Notes: generated by a model not told the origin, from the letters alone. A DNA stretch of 64,000 bases from Paraburkholderia phytofirmans OLGA172 (GCF_001634365.1 NZ_CP014578.1:4526001-4590000); one strand, 5' to 3'. Positions 40,635 through 50,218 are shown, numbered from the stretch's first letter. Translations and numbers: made by a program.

Positions 40635-41387
40635 CTAAGCCACTTTCTTGGCCAACCCAAGATAGGTTTCAATCACGCGCGGATTCTGCGCCAGATCAAC
40701 AGCCGGCCCTTCCAGCGCCAGTTCACCTGTTTCAATCACGTAACCGTAGTCGGATATCTGCAGCGCAGCACGTGCGTTCTGCTCGATCAACAGCGTTGCG
40801 ACGCCGGTCTGCCGCAGCGCGCTAATGATGTGGAAAATTTCCTTCACGATCAACGGCGCGAGACCCAGGCTTGGTTCATCGAGCATCAGCAGATCGGGTT
40901 TGCCCATCAACGCCCGGCCAACTGCAAGCATCTGCCGTTCCCCACCCGATAGCGTCCCGGCCGCCTGCTTCCGGCGCTCTTTCAAGCGAGGAAAAAGCGT
41001 AAAGACCGGCTCGATTTGATCGAGAAAGTTGCGCTCCCCTGCCCGCTTGCGCCGATACGCGCCGAGGACCAGATTGTCTTCAACGGTCATCGACGCGAAC
41101 AGCTCGCGCTTTTCCGGCACCAGACACATGCCCCGCGCAACTCGCTTTTCGACCGGCACCGCGCTGACGTCTTCACCTTGATAGAGGACCAAGCCTCTCG
41201 CATGGCCCGTGGTCGGCAATGCGCCCATGATCGCGTTCAGCAACGTGGACTTGCCCGCGCCGTTCGGACCAATCACTGAGACGATCTGCCCGGGCCGCAC
41301 TTTGATTGCCGCGCCGTGCAGCGCTTCGACCTTGCCATAGCGGACTGACAAACCGTTCACGTCAAGAATCGATGCAGCCGAGTTCAT
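40635..41387 (-). CDS. livF: Branched-chain amino-acid ABC transporter ATPase LivF
   Basis: ATP-binding subunit of the first Liv importer, 250 aa from ATG 41387. Walker A GPNGAGKSTLL, signature LSGGERQMLAVGRAL and Walker B LLMLDEPSLGLAP are intact; the family-typical LVPEKRELFASMTVEDN is present. ATG 41387 (MNSAASILDV) has GGAG 7 bases upstream; an earlier ATG at 41399 forms a TGATG overlap with the livMG stop and is an alternative. Last gene of the operon, followed by the parS/terminator palindrome. Confidence 0.93.
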   Translation of the reverse strand: MNSAASILDVNGLSVRYGKVEALHGAAIKVRPGQIVSVIGPNGAGKSTLLNAIMGALPTTGHARGLVLYQGEDVSAVPVEKRVARGMCLVPEKRELFASMTVEDNLVLGAYRRKRAGERNFLDQIEPVFTLFPRLKERRKQAAGTLSGGERQMLAVGRALMGKPDLLMLDEPSLGLAPLIVKEIFHIISALRQTGVATLLIEQNARAALQISDYGYVIETGELALEGPAVDLAQNPRVIETYLGLAKKVA

Positions 41388-41398
41388 CGTGTTCTCCA

Positions 41399-43183
41399 TC
41401 ACTCCACCCCGCCCAGATAAGCCTCAAGCACGGCCGGATCTTGCTGGACATCCTGCGGCAGGCCTTCCGCGATCCGCGTGCCGAACTCCATCACCACCAG
41501 CCGATCGGTGAGATTCATCACGAAATCCATATCGTGTTCGACCAGCAGCACGCTCATGCCTTCAGTCTTGAGGCGGCGCAGCAGGTCCGCCAATTGCAGT
41601 TTTTCCTGATACCGCAGACCAGCGGCAGGTTCGTCCAACAGCAGCAAGGTCGGGTCACAGCACAGGGCGCGAGCAATTTCGAGAATCCGCTGCTGCCCCA
41701 ACGCCAGGCTGCCGGCCTCGTCGTACATATGTTGCTCGAGTCCGACGCGGCGAATCTGGCGAGCCGCTTCGGCCATCAGGCGCGCTTCTTCCGCGCCGTT
41801 CAGCCGCGCAACACTGCGCCACACACCGGCCTGGCCACGCAGATGCGCGCCGATCGCCACGTTCTCCAGCACCGTCATCCCAGGCAGCAGCTTGACGTGC
41901 TGGAAGGTGCGACCAATGCCGCGCTTGACGATTTCACGTGAACTCAGCGAATCGATACGCTCCCCACGGAAGGTAATTTCGCCACTCGTCGCTTGCAGCA
42001 CGCCCGTGACCAGATTGAAGGTGGTCGACTTGCCGGCGCCATTCGGGCCGATCAAGCCGATGATCTGCCCCGCCTTCACCTCGAAGCTGACATCGTTCAC
42101 CGCGACCAACCCGCCGAACTGCTTGCGTGCCTTATTCACCGTCAGCAGATCTTCACCGGTAGTCGGCTTGCTGCGTTGCGGCAACGGCTCCGCGTGGTCC
42201 GACAAATGCGCGCGCGGCCCCTTCGGGAAAAACCGCGCGACAAACGGCCAGACGCCTTGGCGAGCGTATTGCAGCAACAGCACCATCAGGATGCCGAACA
42301 CGATCACTTCGAAGTTGCCGTTTTCGCCAAGCAGTTTTGGCAGCAACGTCTGCAGATAGTCCTGCAACACGGTCAGGATCGCCGCACCGAGCACAGCGCC
42401 CCAGACATGCGACACACCACCCACCACCGCCATGAACAGAAACTCGATGCCGTGGTTCAAACCGAACGGCGTCGGATTCACCGCGCGTTGCAGATGTGCG
42501 TACAGGAAGCCTGAGATCGACGCCAACACCGCGGCATAGACGAAGATCACCACACGCATCCACGCCGTGTTGACGCCCATCGCCTCGGCCATCAAGCCGC
42601 CGCCGCGCAATGCGCGGATCGCCCGCCCCGGCCGGCTATTAAGCAGATTTTGAACAGAAATCACCGCGCCGAGCACCACCACCCAGATCAGGTAATAGAT
42701 ATGGCGGCCGGACTCCAGGTTGATGCCAAAAACATTCAGCACCGGAATTCCGTTGATGCCGTCGTACTTACCGAGCATCTCCATGTTGCCGAACAGATAG
42801 AACAGCGCGAGCCCCCACGCGATCGTGCCGAGCGGCAGAAAGTGGCCCGACAGCCGCATCGTCACAAGTCCCAGCATCAGCGCAATCAACGCTGTCACCA
42901 CCACGCCTGCGATTAGCGCGAGCCACGGCGACACGCCGTACGTCGTCGTCAGATACGCGGTCGCATAGGCGCCGATGCCAACGAACGCCGCCTGCCCGAA
43001 GCTGGTCATCCCACCGATACCCGTCAGCAGCACGAGACCGATCGCGACGATCGAATACAGGCCGATGTAGTTGAGCAGCGTCACCCAGTACTCGGGCACG
43101 TGAATTGGCCGCGGCAACACCGGCAACGCGAACAGCACCACGAGGAACAGCCAGAAGAACTTGTTTTGCATGATCCGTTTCAT
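41399..43183 (-). CDS. livM: LivM-LivG fusion: branched-chain amino-acid permease and ATPase
   Basis: One 594-aa protein joins a LivM-type permease (about residues 1-325, with GIGGMTSFGQAAFVGIGAYA and many hydrophobic helices) to a LivG-type ATPase (about 345-594). The ATPase has Walker A GPNGAGKSTTFNLVTG, a signature-like LALGQQRILEIARAL and Walker B LLLLDEPAAGL. The signature is LALGQ rather than LSGGQ, common in LivG. It lies 4 bp after livH and overlaps livF by a base at the alternative start. Confidence 0.93.
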   Translation of the reverse strand: MKRIMQNKFFWLFLVVLFALPVLPRPIHVPEYWVTLLNYIGLYSIVAIGLVLLTGIGGMTSFGQAAFVGIGAYATAYLTTTYGVSPWLALIAGVVVTALIALMLGLVTMRLSGHFLPLGTIAWGLALFYLFGNMEMLGKYDGINGIPVLNVFGINLESGRHIYYLIWVVVLGAVISVQNLLNSRPGRAIRALRGGGLMAEAMGVNTAWMRVVIFVYAAVLASISGFLYAHLQRAVNPTPFGLNHGIEFLFMAVVGGVSHVWGAVLGAAILTVLQDYLQTLLPKLLGENGNFEVIVFGILMVLLLQYARQGVWPFVARFFPKGPRAHLSDHAEPLPQRSKPTTGEDLLTVNKARKQFGGLVAVNDVSFEVKAGQIIGLIGPNGAGKSTTFNLVTGVLQATSGEITFRGERIDSLSSREIVKRGIGRTFQHVKLLPGMTVLENVAIGAHLRGQAGVWRSVARLNGAEEARLMAEAARQIRRVGLEQHMYDEAGSLALGQQRILEIARALCCDPTLLLLDEPAAGLRYQEKLQLADLLRRLKTEGMSVLLVEHDMDFVMNLTDRLVVMEFGTRIAEGLPQDVQQDPAVLEAYLGGVE

Positions 43184-43187
43184 CGTG

Positions 43188-44243
43188 TCACTCCTCTTCC
43201 TCTTCCGAGTGCGGGCTGGCCAGACTCCGCCACAGCAGCACCGGGATGATCAGCGTGAACACGATCACTTCCTTATAAGCGCTCGCCCAGAACGACGAAT
43301 ACGACTCCAGCAAACCGACGAGAATCGAACCCGCGGCGGCCAGCGGATAGCTGACCAGCCCGCCGATAATCGCCCCCACAAAGCCCTTCAAACCGATCAG
43401 GAAGCCCGAGTCGTAGTAGATCGTGGTCAAGGGTGCGACAAGGATGCCGCACAGCGCACCGAGGCCCGCAGCGAGCGTGAACGCGAGGCGCCCTGCCTGC
43501 GTCGTGCCGATGCCGACGAGCCGCGCGCCGAGCCGGTTCACCGAGGTCGCGCGCAAGGCCTTGCCGGAGATGGAGCGATCGAAGTACAGATACAGCCCGC
43601 CGATCAGCACCACCGCCGTGCCGACGACCCACACACTCTGTCCGGAGATCGACAGGCTGCCGATATTGAAAGTCGCATCGGAGAACGCGGTGGTGCGCGA
43701 GCCTTCCGCGCCGAACATCACGAGGCCGAGACCGACCATCGCAAAGTGCACCGCCACCGCCACGATCAGCAGCAGCAGCGTAGTCGCCTCAGCGATCGGC
43801 TCATACGCGAGCCGGTAGACAAACGGCCCCATCGGAATCACGATCAGCAATGTCAGCGCGATCTGCGCGAACATCGGCAGCGGCTGTAGGAAAACGCCCC
43901 GCGTGAGCGCGTAGACCGCGATCGGAAACAGCAGGTATTTACCGACCAGCATCACCAGCGTGCGAGCCGCATGCCGGCGTCTTTCCGGATGCCGCACCAG
44001 CCCCGCTATCTCGACGACGAAGCATGCCGCGCCCATCGCCATCAGCAGCCAGCACGTCGCCGGAAATTTCTGTGTCTGCAGCGCGGCGAGCGTCAGTGCG
44101 CCGTACGAAACAAACTCCCCCTGCGGGATAAAGATCACCCGCGTCACGGAGAACACCAGCACCAGCGCAAGCGCGAGCAGCGCGTAAATCGCTCCGGTGG
44201 TGATGCCGTCCTGCGCGAGGATCGCCGCAATTGATAGATCCAT
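43188..44243 (-). CDS. livH: Branched-chain amino-acid ABC transporter permease LivH
   Basis: Inner-membrane permease, 351 aa, multiple helices. The start region DGITTGAIYALLALALVLVF and the RVIFIPQGEFVSYGAL loop are typical of LivH. The C terminus ends in a Glu run (HSEEEEE). An inserted segment around residues 80-120 (HPERRRHAAR) makes it longer than the usual 290-300 aa. It pairs with the fused LivM half. Confidence 0.92.
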   Translation of the reverse strand: MDLSIAAILAQDGITTGAIYALLALALVLVFSVTRVIFIPQGEFVSYGALTLAALQTQKFPATCWLLMAMGAACFVVEIAGLVRHPERRRHAARTLVMLVGKYLLFPIAVYALTRGVFLQPLPMFAQIALTLLIVIPMGPFVYRLAYEPIAEATTLLLLIVAVAVHFAMVGLGLVMFGAEGSRTTAFSDATFNIGSLSISGQSVWVVGTAVVLIGGLYLYFDRSISGKALRATSVNRLGARLVGIGTTQAGRLAFTLAAGLGALCGILVAPLTTIYYDSGFLIGLKGFVGAIIGGLVSYPLAAAGSILVGLLESYSSFWASAYKEVIVFTLIIPVLLWRSLASPHSEEEEE

Positions 44244-44337
44244 ACTTCCTCGTCCTGAAGCGTCGAAATCGAAATCGGGAAACAGTCATGGCGGCAAAAC
44301 GCACGGCCGGCCACCGACCTGCAATGCCTGAAAAGGC

Positions 44338-44368
44338 GACCGCCGCGCCGGAATGCGGCGCGGCGGTC
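44338..44368. other. Strong hairpin between livK and livH
   Basis: A perfect 13-bp GC-only-edged stem (outer arms GACCGCCGCGCC/GGCGCGGCGGTC) with a 5-base loop and no T-run. Lying in the livK-livH spacer, it could stabilise the abundant livK message or reduce readthrough into the membrane genes. Confidence 0.6.
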
Positions 44369-44452
44369 GTTGCCATTGTTATCGAACAGAATGGCAATGC
44401 GGCGTCAGTCATGCGCCGCAGGTCGCGCGAGAGGCGCGTACCGCTTTTGTTA

Positions 44453-45613
44453 TTAGTCGTTCAGCAGCTTCCACTTGCCGTCGACGATCTGCACGATCAC
44501 GCGTGCTCGCTTGTCGAGGCCGTTATGGTCGGTCGGCGTGGTGTTCATGATGCCGTGTGCAAGCGGCAGCTCCTTGACGTTCTCCAGTGCCGCACGCAGC
44601 GCCACGCGGAACGCTTCCGTGCCCGGTTGCGCGGTCTTCAGCGCTTCAGGAATCGCCCGTTGCAGCATCTGACCGGCGTCCCATGCGTGACCGCCGAAGG
44701 TCGCCACCGAGCCCGCACCGTACGCCTTCTCATAGGCGTTCTTGTACGCCTCCGATGACTTCTTCACCGGATTCGAGTCAGGCAACTGGTCGGCCACCAG
44801 GATCGGACCGGCCGGCAGCAATTCGCCTTCGCAATCCTTGCCGCACACGCGCAGGAAGTCGTTGTTCGCGACGCCGTGCGTCTGATAGACCTTGCCCTTA
44901 TAGCCGCGCTCCTTGAGTGTCTTGGCCGGCAACGCCGCCGGCGTGCCCGAACCTGCGATCAGCACGGCATCCGGATTCGCCCCCATTGTCTTCAAGATCT
45001 GGCCCGTCACCGACGCATCGGTGCGGTTGTAGCGCTCGCTCGATACGATATTCAGGTGATGCGCGGCGGCCGCTGCGCCGAACACCTTATTCCAGTTGTC
45101 GCCATAGGCGTCGGCAAAGCCGATGAAGCCGACCGTCTTAACACCGTGCTTTTCCATGTAGTCGGCGATCGCGTCGGCCATCAGATCGTCGTTCTGCGGC
45201 GTCTTGAAGGCCCATGCGCGCTTCGCGTCCATCGGCGCAATGATCGCGGCCGATGCCGCCAGCGAAATCATCGGCGTCTTGCCTTCCGCTACGGGATCGA
45301 GCATCGCCAGCGAATTCGGCGTGACGGTCGAACCGATAATCGCATCGACGTGGTCTTCGTCGATCAGCTTGCGCGTGTTCTGCACGGCCTTGCCGGTGTC
45401 CGATGCATCGTCGAGGATGATGTATTGCACCGTCTTGCCGCCGATCTCTTTCGGCAATAGCGCGATTGTGTTCTTTTCAGGAATCCCGAGCGATGCGGCC
45501 GGCCCGGTGGTAGACAACGTGACGCCGATTTTCACCTGCGCGAAGGCAGCACCCGCGCCGCACATCAACGCCATCGCGATACCAGTGCGTACCCATTGCT
45601 TTGTCTTTTTCAT
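44453..45613 (-). CDS. livK: Branched-chain amino-acid ABC transporter binding protein, first cluster
   Basis: Periplasmic binding protein, 386 aa. Signal peptide about residues 1-23 (TGIAMALMCGAGAAFA), mature N terminus QVKIGVTLSTTGPAASLGIP. Two Cys in RVCGKDCEGEL may form a disulfide. ATG 45613 has GGAG 7 bases upstream. First gene of livK-livH-livMG-livF. A damaged paralogue lies directly upstream (46030-46378). Confidence 0.92.
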   Translation of the reverse strand: MKKTKQWVRTGIAMALMCGAGAAFAQVKIGVTLSTTGPAASLGIPEKNTIALLPKEIGGKTVQYIILDDASDTGKAVQNTRKLIDEDHVDAIIGSTVTPNSLAMLDPVAEGKTPMISLAASAAIIAPMDAKRAWAFKTPQNDDLMADAIADYMEKHGVKTVGFIGFADAYGDNWNKVFGAAAAAHHLNIVSSERYNRTDASVTGQILKTMGANPDAVLIAGSGTPAALPAKTLKERGYKGKVYQTHGVANNDFLRVCGKDCEGELLPAGPILVADQLPDSNPVKKSSEAYKNAYEKAYGAGSVATFGGHAWDAGQMLQRAIPEALKTAQPGTEAFRVALRAALENVKELPLAHGIMNTTPTDHNGLDKRARVIVQIVDGKWKLLND

Positions 45614-45794
45614 GCAAGTCTCCAAACGCTTTGAAGCGCGTATCTGTAATCCGGCTCACGGGCCGGGTGTCTGAATCTAGTTATAGGGTTCACGCGTGCC
45701 AAGCATGGTTTTCCCTGCTCAACCTCAATGCCTTCGCCGTTCTGGTGCCACTCCCCCGCTGCGAACCGCTGCTGCGATTTCTTATGCACGAAAC

Positions 45795-45808
45795 ACTAAC
45801 ATGTTAGT
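45795..45808. promoter_or_regulatory. Candidate operator palindrome upstream of livK
   Basis: ACTAACATGTTAGT is a perfect 14-bp palindrome 182 bp upstream of the livK ATG, of a form often bound by TetR-family repressors. No regulator gene adjoins it. Confidence 0.4.
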
Positions 45809-45968
45809 AGTATTGCGTTCTGTATCATCCACGGTCAATAGACTGCCGCCCGGATACGGGCTTGTCCTGAAACCGGCCGCTTCAGCCGTGTTTCGACCGC
45901 GCGTTCATCACCGATCCCTCGCTTGTCCAACACACCTCATGCACCGCCATTCATCAAACGCGGGCAAT

Positions 45969-45999
45969 AAAAAAGACGCGTCAACTGCACGCGTCTTTT
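45969..45999 (-). terminator. Terminator after the livK pseudogene
   Basis: 11-bp stem AAAAGACGCGT/ACGCGTCTTTT (45971-45999); on the minus strand it is followed by TTATTG. It remains behind the degraded gene at 46030. Confidence 0.75.
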
Positions 46000-46029
46000 A
46001 TATGGGGTTCCGTATCGCTTCGCCTTCGC

Positions 46030-46378
46030 TCAGTCGCCGGACAGCTTCCACTTGCCGCCGACGATCTCCACCATCACACGCGCCTGCTGGTCGAGACCAG
46101 CGTGGTCGTTCGCGCTCATGTTGAAAATGCCGTGGGAAGCGGGCATGTCTTTATCACCGGATTCGAACCGGGCGGTTGGCCGGCAACCAGCAGCGGCCCG
46201 CCACTTCTTTAGGCAACACCGCAATCGTGTTCTTTTCCGGAATACCCAGCGATGCGGCCGGCCCCGTTGCCGACACCGTCACGCCGCTTTTCACGTCCGC
46301 GAAGGCATGGCCGCTCCATGCTGCGGATAATCCGGTGGCGACCAATGCCGCGCTCATCCAACGCAATGCCGACTTCAT
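46030..46378 (-). pseudogene. Degraded livK paralogue with internal deletions
   Basis: The first about 55 codons (signal peptide, then VKSGVTVSATGPAASLGIPE and KNTIAVLPKE) and the last about 35 codons (SANDHAGLDQQARVMVEIVG, GKWKLSGD) match the neighbouring livK. Between them remains only a short piece equivalent to PxLVAxQxPxSNPV. About 800 bp or more are missing in two deletions, and the frames no longer join. The start and terminator are preserved. Confidence 0.88.
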
Positions 46379-46899
46379 CCCGCTCCTCGATCTACCCGTT
46401 ATTCATTTCAATTTAAATACGCAGATTTAAATGCCCGACCCAGCGGTTGGTGAATAGCGAGTTTAGCGGACGAAAGCTCCGCGCCGCAAGCATTTTGCAG
46501 GGTAGCGGCAGGCGAAATCGGACGGAATTCGGTGAATAAAAAAGGGGGCACCGAATTAGTGGAAGATTTGAATGGCGCTTGATGGAAAGTACAAATAAAA
46601 AGCGCTGTTGGATATCAATCCAACAGCGCTTTCGTCTGGGCACTGAGTGCCTCATTGTCTCCTCGTTCTCCACCTGCAAAATTCGTGGTGCAACAGAACT
46701 GCATGAAGATTAAACGAGCACTTAGACTGCTACAACTAGCAATTACCCTAGTGGTGCACTGCGGCACGAATTTGGGGCGCGTTTTGTGTGGCTTTGACCG
46801 CGAGCTCTGCCGCTACGCGCAACGCAAGATTCCGCCTGGCTGATTCAAAAATCGCCGAATTATATCGGATGCCGAAGCAATTTAAGATTCTGTGCCGGT
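46379..46899. other. Intergenic region with terminator
   Basis: No gene is recognised. Contains the terminator at 46597-46630. The remainder is AT-rich and unremarkable. Confidence 0.4.
46597..46630 (-). terminator. Terminator of the second liv operon
   Basis: 13-bp perfect stem AGCGCTGTTGGAT/ATCCAACAGCGCT, loop ATCA, followed by TTTTATTTG on the minus strand; about 270 bp after the livM stop. Confidence 0.82.
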
Positions 46900-47874
46900 T
46901 CAGGCCCGCAACGGCCGCACTCGCGCAATGATCTCACCGACAATCCCGCGCCGGAACGCCAGCACGCAGGCAATGAAAATCACGCCCGTCACGATGGTCA
47001 CGGATTCGCCCAGCGACCGGAACCAATCAACCCCGGTTGTCGTTGCCAGCGCCGTGCCGATATCGCCGAGCCGGTCTTCGAGCGCGACGATCAGCGCCGC
47101 GCCGAGCAGCGGGCCGAACAGCGTGCCCATGCCGCCGACGAGCGTCATCAGAATCACCAGGCCCGACATGGTCCAGTAGGCGTCGCTCAGTGTCTCGAAG
47201 CCCTGCACCAGCACCTTGAGCGACCCCGCCAGACCGGCGAGCCCTGCGGACAGAATGAAAGCCAGCAGCTTGAAGCGATCGGTGTCGTAACCGAGCGACA
47301 CGGCGCGCGGCTCGTTCTCCTTGATCGCCACCAGCACCTGCCCGAACGGCGAGTGCACGATCCGCACGATCAGCAGGAATGCCAGCACCATCACGGCCAG
47401 CACGACAAAGTACAGCGTCACATCCGACGACAGATCCAGCAAGCCGAACAGCTTGCCGCGCGGCACGCCTTGCAGGCCGTCCTCACCGTGCGTGAACGGC
47501 GCTTGCAGAAATACGAAGTAGACCATCTGCGCGAGCGCCAGCGTCACCATCGCAAAGTAGATGCCCTGCCGACGGATCGCAAACAGGCCGACCACGAGGC
47601 CAAGCACCGTCGCCGTGGCGGTGCCGGCCAGCACGCCCAGTTCCGGCGAGAAGCCGAGGGTTTGCATCGCATAGCCGGTGACGTAACCGGCCGAGGCGAG
47701 AAACATGGCATGACCGAATGAGAGCAAGCCCGTGTAGCCGATCAGCAAATTGAAGGCCGCGGCGAACAACGCGAAGCACAGCACCTTCATGACGAATAGC
47801 GGATAGATGCCGAGCACGGGCACCGCGAGAAGCGCGATCAGCAGCAGACCGTAGAGTACTTTTCTCTGCATCAT
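46900..47874 (-). CDS. livM: Branched-chain amino-acid ABC transporter permease LivM, second cluster
   Basis: Permease of 324 aa with about eight hydrophobic helices; typical LivM motifs AAFNLLIGYTGLLSFGHAMF and FAIRRQGIYFAMVTLALAQM. Start ATG 47874 overlaps the livH stop (AAATGATG) with AAGGA just upstream; the frame stays open far into livH but without permease-like sequence. Last gene of its operon. Confidence 0.93.
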   Translation of the reverse strand: MMQRKVLYGLLLIALLAVPVLGIYPLFVMKVLCFALFAAAFNLLIGYTGLLSFGHAMFLASAGYVTGYAMQTLGFSPELGVLAGTATATVLGLVVGLFAIRRQGIYFAMVTLALAQMVYFVFLQAPFTHGEDGLQGVPRGKLFGLLDLSSDVTLYFVVLAVMVLAFLLIVRIVHSPFGQVLVAIKENEPRAVSLGYDTDRFKLLAFILSAGLAGLAGSLKVLVQGFETLSDAYWTMSGLVILMTLVGGMGTLFGPLLGAALIVALEDRLGDIGTALATTTGVDWFRSLGESVTIVTGVIFIACVLAFRRGIVGEIIARVRPLRA

Positions 47875-48755
47875 TTTTCCTTGCCGAAGAGACCCGCCGG
47901 GCGCACCAGCAATACAAGCGCCATGATCACGAAGACGACGGTCGCCGACGCTTCCGGGTAAAACACACGCGTCAGCCCTTCGATCACGCCAAGCAGCAGG
48001 CCGGTAAGAATCGAGCCCATGATCGAACCCATCCCGCCGATCACGACCACTGCGAACACGGTGATGATCATCGGCTGGCCCATCAACGGCGAGACCTGAA
48101 TCACAGGCGCGGCAAGCACGCCGGCGAACGCTGCCAGCGCGACGCCGAAGCCATAGGTGAGCGTGATCATCAATGGCACGTTGACGCCGAACGCCTCGAC
48201 CAGTTTCGGGTTCTCGGTGCCCGCGCGCAGATAGGCGCCAAGGCGCGTCTTCTCGATCACGAACCACGTCGCGAAGCAGACCACGAGCGACGCCACCACC
48301 ACCCACGCCCGATAGTTCGGCAGGAACATGAAGCCGAGATCGGTCGCGCCGGACAGTGCCGACGGCACATCGTACGGCTGGCCGGAAGAACCGTAAATCG
48401 AACGGAATACGCCTTCGACTACCAGCGTGAGTCCAAAGGTGAGCAGCAGCCCATACAGGTGATCGAGCTTGTAGAGCCAGCGCAGCATCGAGCGTTCGAT
48501 CACGATGCCAAACACGCCGACGATCAGCGGCGCGAGCACCAGCATCACCCAGTACGGCAGACCGAAATACGACAGACCCATCCACGCGAGCATCGCCCCG
48601 AGCATGAACAATGCGCCGTGCGCAAAATTGATCACGTTGAGCAAGCCGAAGATCACAGCAAGACCCAGGCTCAGAATCGCGTAGAACGAGCCGTTCACGA
48701 GCCCCAGCAGCAACTGGCTCAGCATCGCCGGTAGCGGAACGCCAAAGATTTCCAT
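47871..48755 (-). CDS. livH: Branched-chain amino-acid ABC transporter permease LivH, second cluster
   Basis: Permease of 294 aa, the usual LivH length. Contains QLLLGLVNGSFYAILSLGLA and the LivH loop NVINFAHGALFMLGAML. C terminus VRPAGLFGKEK is typical. It overlaps livM and follows livK by 196 bp. Confidence 0.94.
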   Translation of the reverse strand: MEIFGVPLPAMLSQLLLGLVNGSFYAILSLGLAVIFGLLNVINFAHGALFMLGAMLAWMGLSYFGLPYWVMLVLAPLIVGVFGIVIERSMLRWLYKLDHLYGLLLTFGLTLVVEGVFRSIYGSSGQPYDVPSALSGATDLGFMFLPNYRAWVVVASLVVCFATWFVIEKTRLGAYLRAGTENPKLVEAFGVNVPLMITLTYGFGVALAAFAGVLAAPVIQVSPLMGQPMIITVFAVVVIGGMGSIMGSILTGLLLGVIEGLTRVFYPEASATVVFVIMALVLLVRPAGLFGKEK

Positions 48756-48951
48756 TGAAGCCTTAATCCCTTAAGCCATCGTCAGGGTGAGATCGATTAC
48801 GTACGATCCGGCCGGCGTGCGATCGGCGAGCCATCCGCCCGATCGCGCGCGGCATATGAAACGGTTTTCCGTCAGCCTGTGTACCAACACGGCACTATGT
48901 GTTGCCCGCCAGGCACAGCAGACAGACGGTCATCTGGTTATCAACCAGCGC

Positions 48952-50166
48952 TTATTTCCACAGCGCGCAGCGCGTTTCAGCCTTGGTCGTGAACGCCTGC
49001 TCGCCGGGAATCGTCGCAGTGATCTTGTAGTAGTCCCACGGCTCTTTGGATTCGGCCGGCGTCTTCACCTGCATCAGGTACATGTCGTGGATCATGCTGC
49101 CGTCCTGACGGATGTAGCCCTTCGCGTAGAAGTCGTCGATCTTGGTCTTCTTCAGTTGCGCCATCACCTTGTCGGAGTCGGTCGAGCCGACCGCCTGCAC
49201 GGCCTTCAGGTAAGTCATGGTCGCCGAGTAGTCGGCGGCCTGCAGGCTCGACGGCATCTTCTTCATCTTGTCGAAGTAGCGCTCCGCCCACTTGCGCGTG
49301 GCGGCGTCCTTGTTCCAGTACCAGCTGTCCGTCAGCACCAGGCCTTGAGTCGTTTCCAGACCCAGACTGTGGACATCGTCGATAAACATCAGCAGCGCGG
49401 CCAGTTTCATCGTCTTCGTGATGCCGAATTCCTTGGCGGCCTTGATCGAGTTGATCGTGTCGCCGCCCGCGTTGGCGAGGCCGAGGATCTGCGCCTTCGA
49501 CGCCTGCGCCTGCAACAGGAACGACGAGAAATCCGATGCCGACAGCGGATGACGCACGGTGCCCAGCACCTGGCCGCCGTTCGCCTTCACCACGTCCGAC
49601 GTATTTTTTTCGAGCGCCTTGCCGAACGCGTAGTCAGCGGTCAGGAAGTACCACGTCTTGCCGCCCTGCTTTGTCACCGCTGAACCGGTGCCCTTGGCGA
49701 GCGCCGTCGTGTCGTACGCGTAGTGAATCGTGTACGGCGTGCACTGCTCGTTGGTCAGGGTGTCGGCGCCCGCGCCGATGCTGATGTAGACCTTGTGCTT
49801 TTCACCGGCCACGGTGTTCATCGAGAGGCCGGTTGCCGAATTCGTGCCGCCGATCAGCAGATCGACGCCATCACGGTCGAACCACTCGCGCGCGCGCGAA
49901 GCCGCAATGTCCGCCTTATTCTGGTGATCGGCATAGACCACCGTGATCGGCTTGCCGTTGACCTTGCCGCCGAAGTCCGCCACCGCCATACGGATCGCCT
50001 CAAGGCCGCCCTGGCCGTCGATATCCGCGTAAAGACCTGACATATCGGTGATGAAGCCGATCTTCACCGCATCGTCAGCCGCTTGCGCGCTGCCCATTGT
50101 CAACGCGGCGCCGGCGGCAACCGCGAAACACAGTGTGGCAAGCCGCGCGAGTGGGTTCTTTTTCAT
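48952..50166 (-). CDS. livK: Branched-chain amino-acid/amide ABC transporter binding protein, second cluster
   Basis: Periplasmic binding protein, 404 aa, signal peptide about residues 1-29 (LCFAVAAGAALTMGSAQA). The mature protein starts DDAVKIGFITDMSGLYADID. The sequence differs clearly from the two other LivK-type proteins here, so its ligand may differ (this subgroup includes branched-chain amino-acid and urea/amide binders). It lies between livF and livH. Confidence 0.9.
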   Translation of the reverse strand: MKKNPLARLATLCFAVAAGAALTMGSAQAADDAVKIGFITDMSGLYADIDGQGGLEAIRMAVADFGGKVNGKPITVVYADHQNKADIAASRAREWFDRDGVDLLIGGTNSATGLSMNTVAGEKHKVYISIGAGADTLTNEQCTPYTIHYAYDTTALAKGTGSAVTKQGGKTWYFLTADYAFGKALEKNTSDVVKANGGQVLGTVRHPLSASDFSSFLLQAQASKAQILGLANAGGDTINSIKAAKEFGITKTMKLAALLMFIDDVHSLGLETTQGLVLTDSWYWNKDAATRKWAERYFDKMKKMPSSLQAADYSATMTYLKAVQAVGSTDSDKVMAQLKKTKIDDFYAKGYIRQDGSMIHDMYLMQVKTPAESKEPWDYYKITATIPGEQAFTTKAETRCALWK

Positions 50167-50218
50167 TCCTGTCTCCTGGTTTCTTCACTTGTGGTTATCA
50201 GAGGCAATCGGACGCTTT

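Larger units (their letters stand above)
45614..46029. other. livK upstream region
   Basis: Contains the 14-bp palindrome at 45795-45808, a terminator for the upstream pseudogene at 45969-45999, and otherwise no gene. The livK promoter should lie here. Confidence 0.4.

Noticed and set aside
41931..41947. Third parS-like sequence (ATTTCACGTGAAC) in livMG
   Set aside because: Only the central 11 bases fit; the outer bases break the palindrome, so ParB binding is doubtful.
46150..46172. tRNA T-loop lookalike (GGTTCGAATCC on the minus strand)
   Set aside because: It lies in the livK pseudogene and corresponds to the codons for SNPV found in the intact livK; no acceptor or anticodon stem can be formed around it.
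47875..48585. N-terminal extension of the second LivM (open frame up to 48585)
   Set aside because: The extension is out-of-frame livH sequence; the permease homology starts at ATG 47874, which overlaps the livH stop.
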